Shown here: positions 7,238-7,691 of the stretch, one piece after another
How positions within the stretch are numbered: the first letter of the stretch is position 1
Layout of the letters: every line of letters begins with the position of its first letter
From: Treponema sp.
GTDB taxonomy: Bacteria; Spirochaetota; Spirochaetia; Treponematales; Breznakiellaceae
Assembly (NCBI GenBank): GCA_031259035.1
Contig: JAIRLZ010000068.1
Span: forward strand, 1-7,691
Length of the DNA: 7,691 nt
Reading direction: 5' to 3'
Notes under the pieces: model-generated
The model's input: the letters and a program-made list of their open reading frames with translations, nothing else
Told to the model about the DNA's origin: nothing
Databases searched by the model: none
Made by a program: the position numbers and the translations under genes

Positions 7238-7320
7238 TTCCTCCCGGTCACCTTCTCCCCTCCGAATGCGCCCGTATTTTGGATTGAAATGCCGCATCGC
7301 TGATTCTGGCAAAGTCCGCC

Positions 7321-7348
7321 TTGACAAAAGGAAAATCTCTGGTAGAAT
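7321..7348 (+). promoter_or_regulatory. Near-consensus sigma-70 promoter
   Basis: TTGACA (7321-7326, 6/6) and TAGAAT (7343-7348, 5/6) are separated by 16 bases, and an A/T-rich stretch follows. Predicted initiation is near 7355. No protein gene begins downstream within the window, so the product would be the structured region that follows or a gene beyond 7691. Confidence 0.5.
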
Positions 7349-7419
7349 AAAATAACTGGGGACACTGACATTTCGGCGAAATGCCGCCGCAGAAAATCGT
7401 CAGTTCATTGAGGCGGTTT

Positions 7420-7464
7420 CAAAACGCGAACGCGCGTTGCAAACGTTTGTTCGGGTTGGGTTTG
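7420..7464. repeat. Palindromic intergenic repeat, copy A
   Basis: Begins CAAAACGCGAAC (7420-7431) and contains TTCGGGTT, as does copy B. It folds as CGAAC (7427-7431) / GTTCG (7449-7453), a 3x3 internal loop, CGTT (7435-7438) / AACG (7442-7445) and a 3-base loop. The sequence also holds the perfect palindromes AACGCGCGTT (7429-7438) and CAAACGTTTG (7440-7449). Confidence 0.6.
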
Positions 7465-7532
7465 AATAGGTCTGCCTATAGGCTTTCGAAAAAGCGGTCT
7501 AAAGCCCGCGTTTCCGCGTAAGGTCCCGCGCA

Positions 7533-7577
7533 GAAATAACATGACCTTTTGGTCATATTATTTCATTATTGTATAAT
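7533..7577 (+). promoter_or_regulatory. 13-bp hairpin abutting a consensus -10 box
   Basis: Positions 7533-7564 form a hairpin of 13 base pairs with a single C/A mismatch (7540/7557) and a TTTT loop (7547-7550). The core is ATGACC-TTTT-GGTCAT. Two bases after it starts TTATT/AATAA, and TATAAT lies at 7572-7577. Possible -35 hexamers (TTGGTC at 17 bases, or TGGTCA at 16 bases) fall in the right arm. It could be an operator over a weak promoter, or just a structured segment of a longer RNA. Confidence 0.35.
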
Positions 7578-7584
7578 AAATTAG

Positions 7585-7610
7585 AATAAAATGCCGGCAT
7601 TTTGTTTTTG
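7585..7610 (+). terminator. Terminator-like palindrome with T-run
   Basis: AAAATGCCGGCATTTT (7588-7603) is a perfect 16-base palindrome. It folds as AAAATG-CCGG-CATTTT and extends by a wobble and two A-T pairs to 7585-7606. GTTTTTG follows immediately. The - strand also has A/T-rich flanks, so it may act in both directions. Confidence 0.45.
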
Positions 7611-7645
7611 CGCGGCTCCTAATTCTAAGTCAGTTGAGCCTGTTC

Positions 7646-7691
7646 CAAAACGCGAACCTGCGGTTGCGAACCTACGGTTCGGGTTAGTTTT
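7646..7691. repeat. Palindromic intergenic repeat, copy B (reaches window end)
   Basis: Shares CAAAACGCGAAC (7646-7657) and TTCGGGTT with copy A, 226 bases away. It folds as CGAACC (7653-7658) / GGTTCG (7676-7681), a 3x3 internal loop, GGTT (7662-7665) / AACC (7669-7672) and a 3-base loop, with an outer AAAAC (7647-7651) / GTTTT (7687-7691). Two 14-base units (GCGAACCTGCGGTT and GCGAACCTACGGTT) stand in tandem. It may continue past the window. Confidence 0.6.

Larger units (their letters stand above)
7355..7610 (+). ncRNA. Candidate small structured RNA (promoter-to-terminator interval)
   Basis: The interval runs from the predicted start of the TTGACA/TAGAAT promoter to a palindrome with a T-run. 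It could fold as ACTGAC (7364-7369) / GTCAGT (7399-7404) enclosing GAAATG-containing hairpins, or CATTTC (7369-7374) / GAAATG (7378-7383). The repeat hairpin at 7427-7453, GCTTT/AAAGC at 7482-7495 and the 13-bp hairpin at 7533-7564 follow. It matches no RNA family I recognise. The claim rests on promoter, structure and terminator only, with no conservation evidence. Confidence 0.25.
7222..7691. other. Non-coding, structure-rich intergenic region
   Basis: About 470 bases without a convincing protein gene on either strand. The longest small frames are 46 codons or fewer, lack ribosome sites and run across repeats. The stretch 7222-7320 shows nothing specific apart from the short GAAATGCCGC (7286-7295), which recurs at 7378-7387. 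From 7321 on come a promoter, stacked hairpins, two copies of a palindromic repeat and a terminator-like palindrome, listed separately. A perfect 10-base palindrome GCCTATAGGC lies at 7474-7483, followed by the small hairpin GCTTT-CGAA-AAAGC (7482-7495). Confidence 0.6.

Noticed and set aside
7381..7521. A 46-codon basic + strand frame starting ATGCCGCCGCAG
   Set aside because: It has no ribosome site, starts inside a hairpin and runs through repeat copy A and other palindromes. The Arg/Lys-rich content is what those repeats would give by chance.
7420..7691. CRISPR array
   Set aside because: Only two divergent copies, unevenly conserved, with a long palindrome-filled interval rather than regular spacers.

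Overview
The window is a 7.7-kb piece of bacterial chromosome of moderate GC content, with standard stop codons (TAG, TGA) and both ATG and GTG starts. The lineage cannot be fixed from four genes. The gene content, the GH2 tail module and the structured intergenic repeats would fit a gut spirochaete, for example a termite-gut Treponema, but that is a low-to-moderate-confidence inference.

Left part (1-4318, + strand): two glycoside hydrolase family 2 (GH2) genes form an operon, overlapping by four bases (ATGA). The first is a beta-galactosidase-like GH2 protein with intact catalytic glutamates, a DUF4982-type domain and a helical C-terminal tail. Its reading frame starts abruptly in the middle of the N-terminal sugar-binding domain, just after the end of an unrelated short frame, so it looks 5'-truncated by a rearrangement. 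The second is a complete, cytoplasmic, E. coli-UidA-like beta-glucuronidase with the carboxylate-recognising N-x-K motif. Together they would remove galactose- and glucuronate-type decorations from imported plant or gum oligosaccharides. A long-loop hairpin followed by a T-run closes this operon.

Middle (4453-6480, - strand): a complete superfamily 1A DNA helicase, closest in detail to Rep. It starts at a GTG preceded by an in-frame stop and an AAGGTG ribosome site. Its start region (GTGACGC...) is repeated twice more just upstream.

Right (6684-7184, - strand): a small membrane protein of the Sm_multidrug_ex family (COG2426) with its own terminator overlapping its 3' end. A perfect 10-bp inverted repeat carrying promoter-like hexamers sits immediately upstream of its start, so the mRNA may be leaderless.

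Far right (7222-7691): about 470 bases with no convincing protein gene but dense structure. It holds a near-consensus sigma-70 promoter, several hairpins, two copies of a dispersed-type repeat whose hairpin shows compensatory changes between copies, a 13-bp hairpin next to a perfect TATAAT, and a terminator-like palindrome. This is the most unusual part of the window and could encode a small structured RNA. I see no CRISPR array, tRNA, rRNA or intact mobile element.
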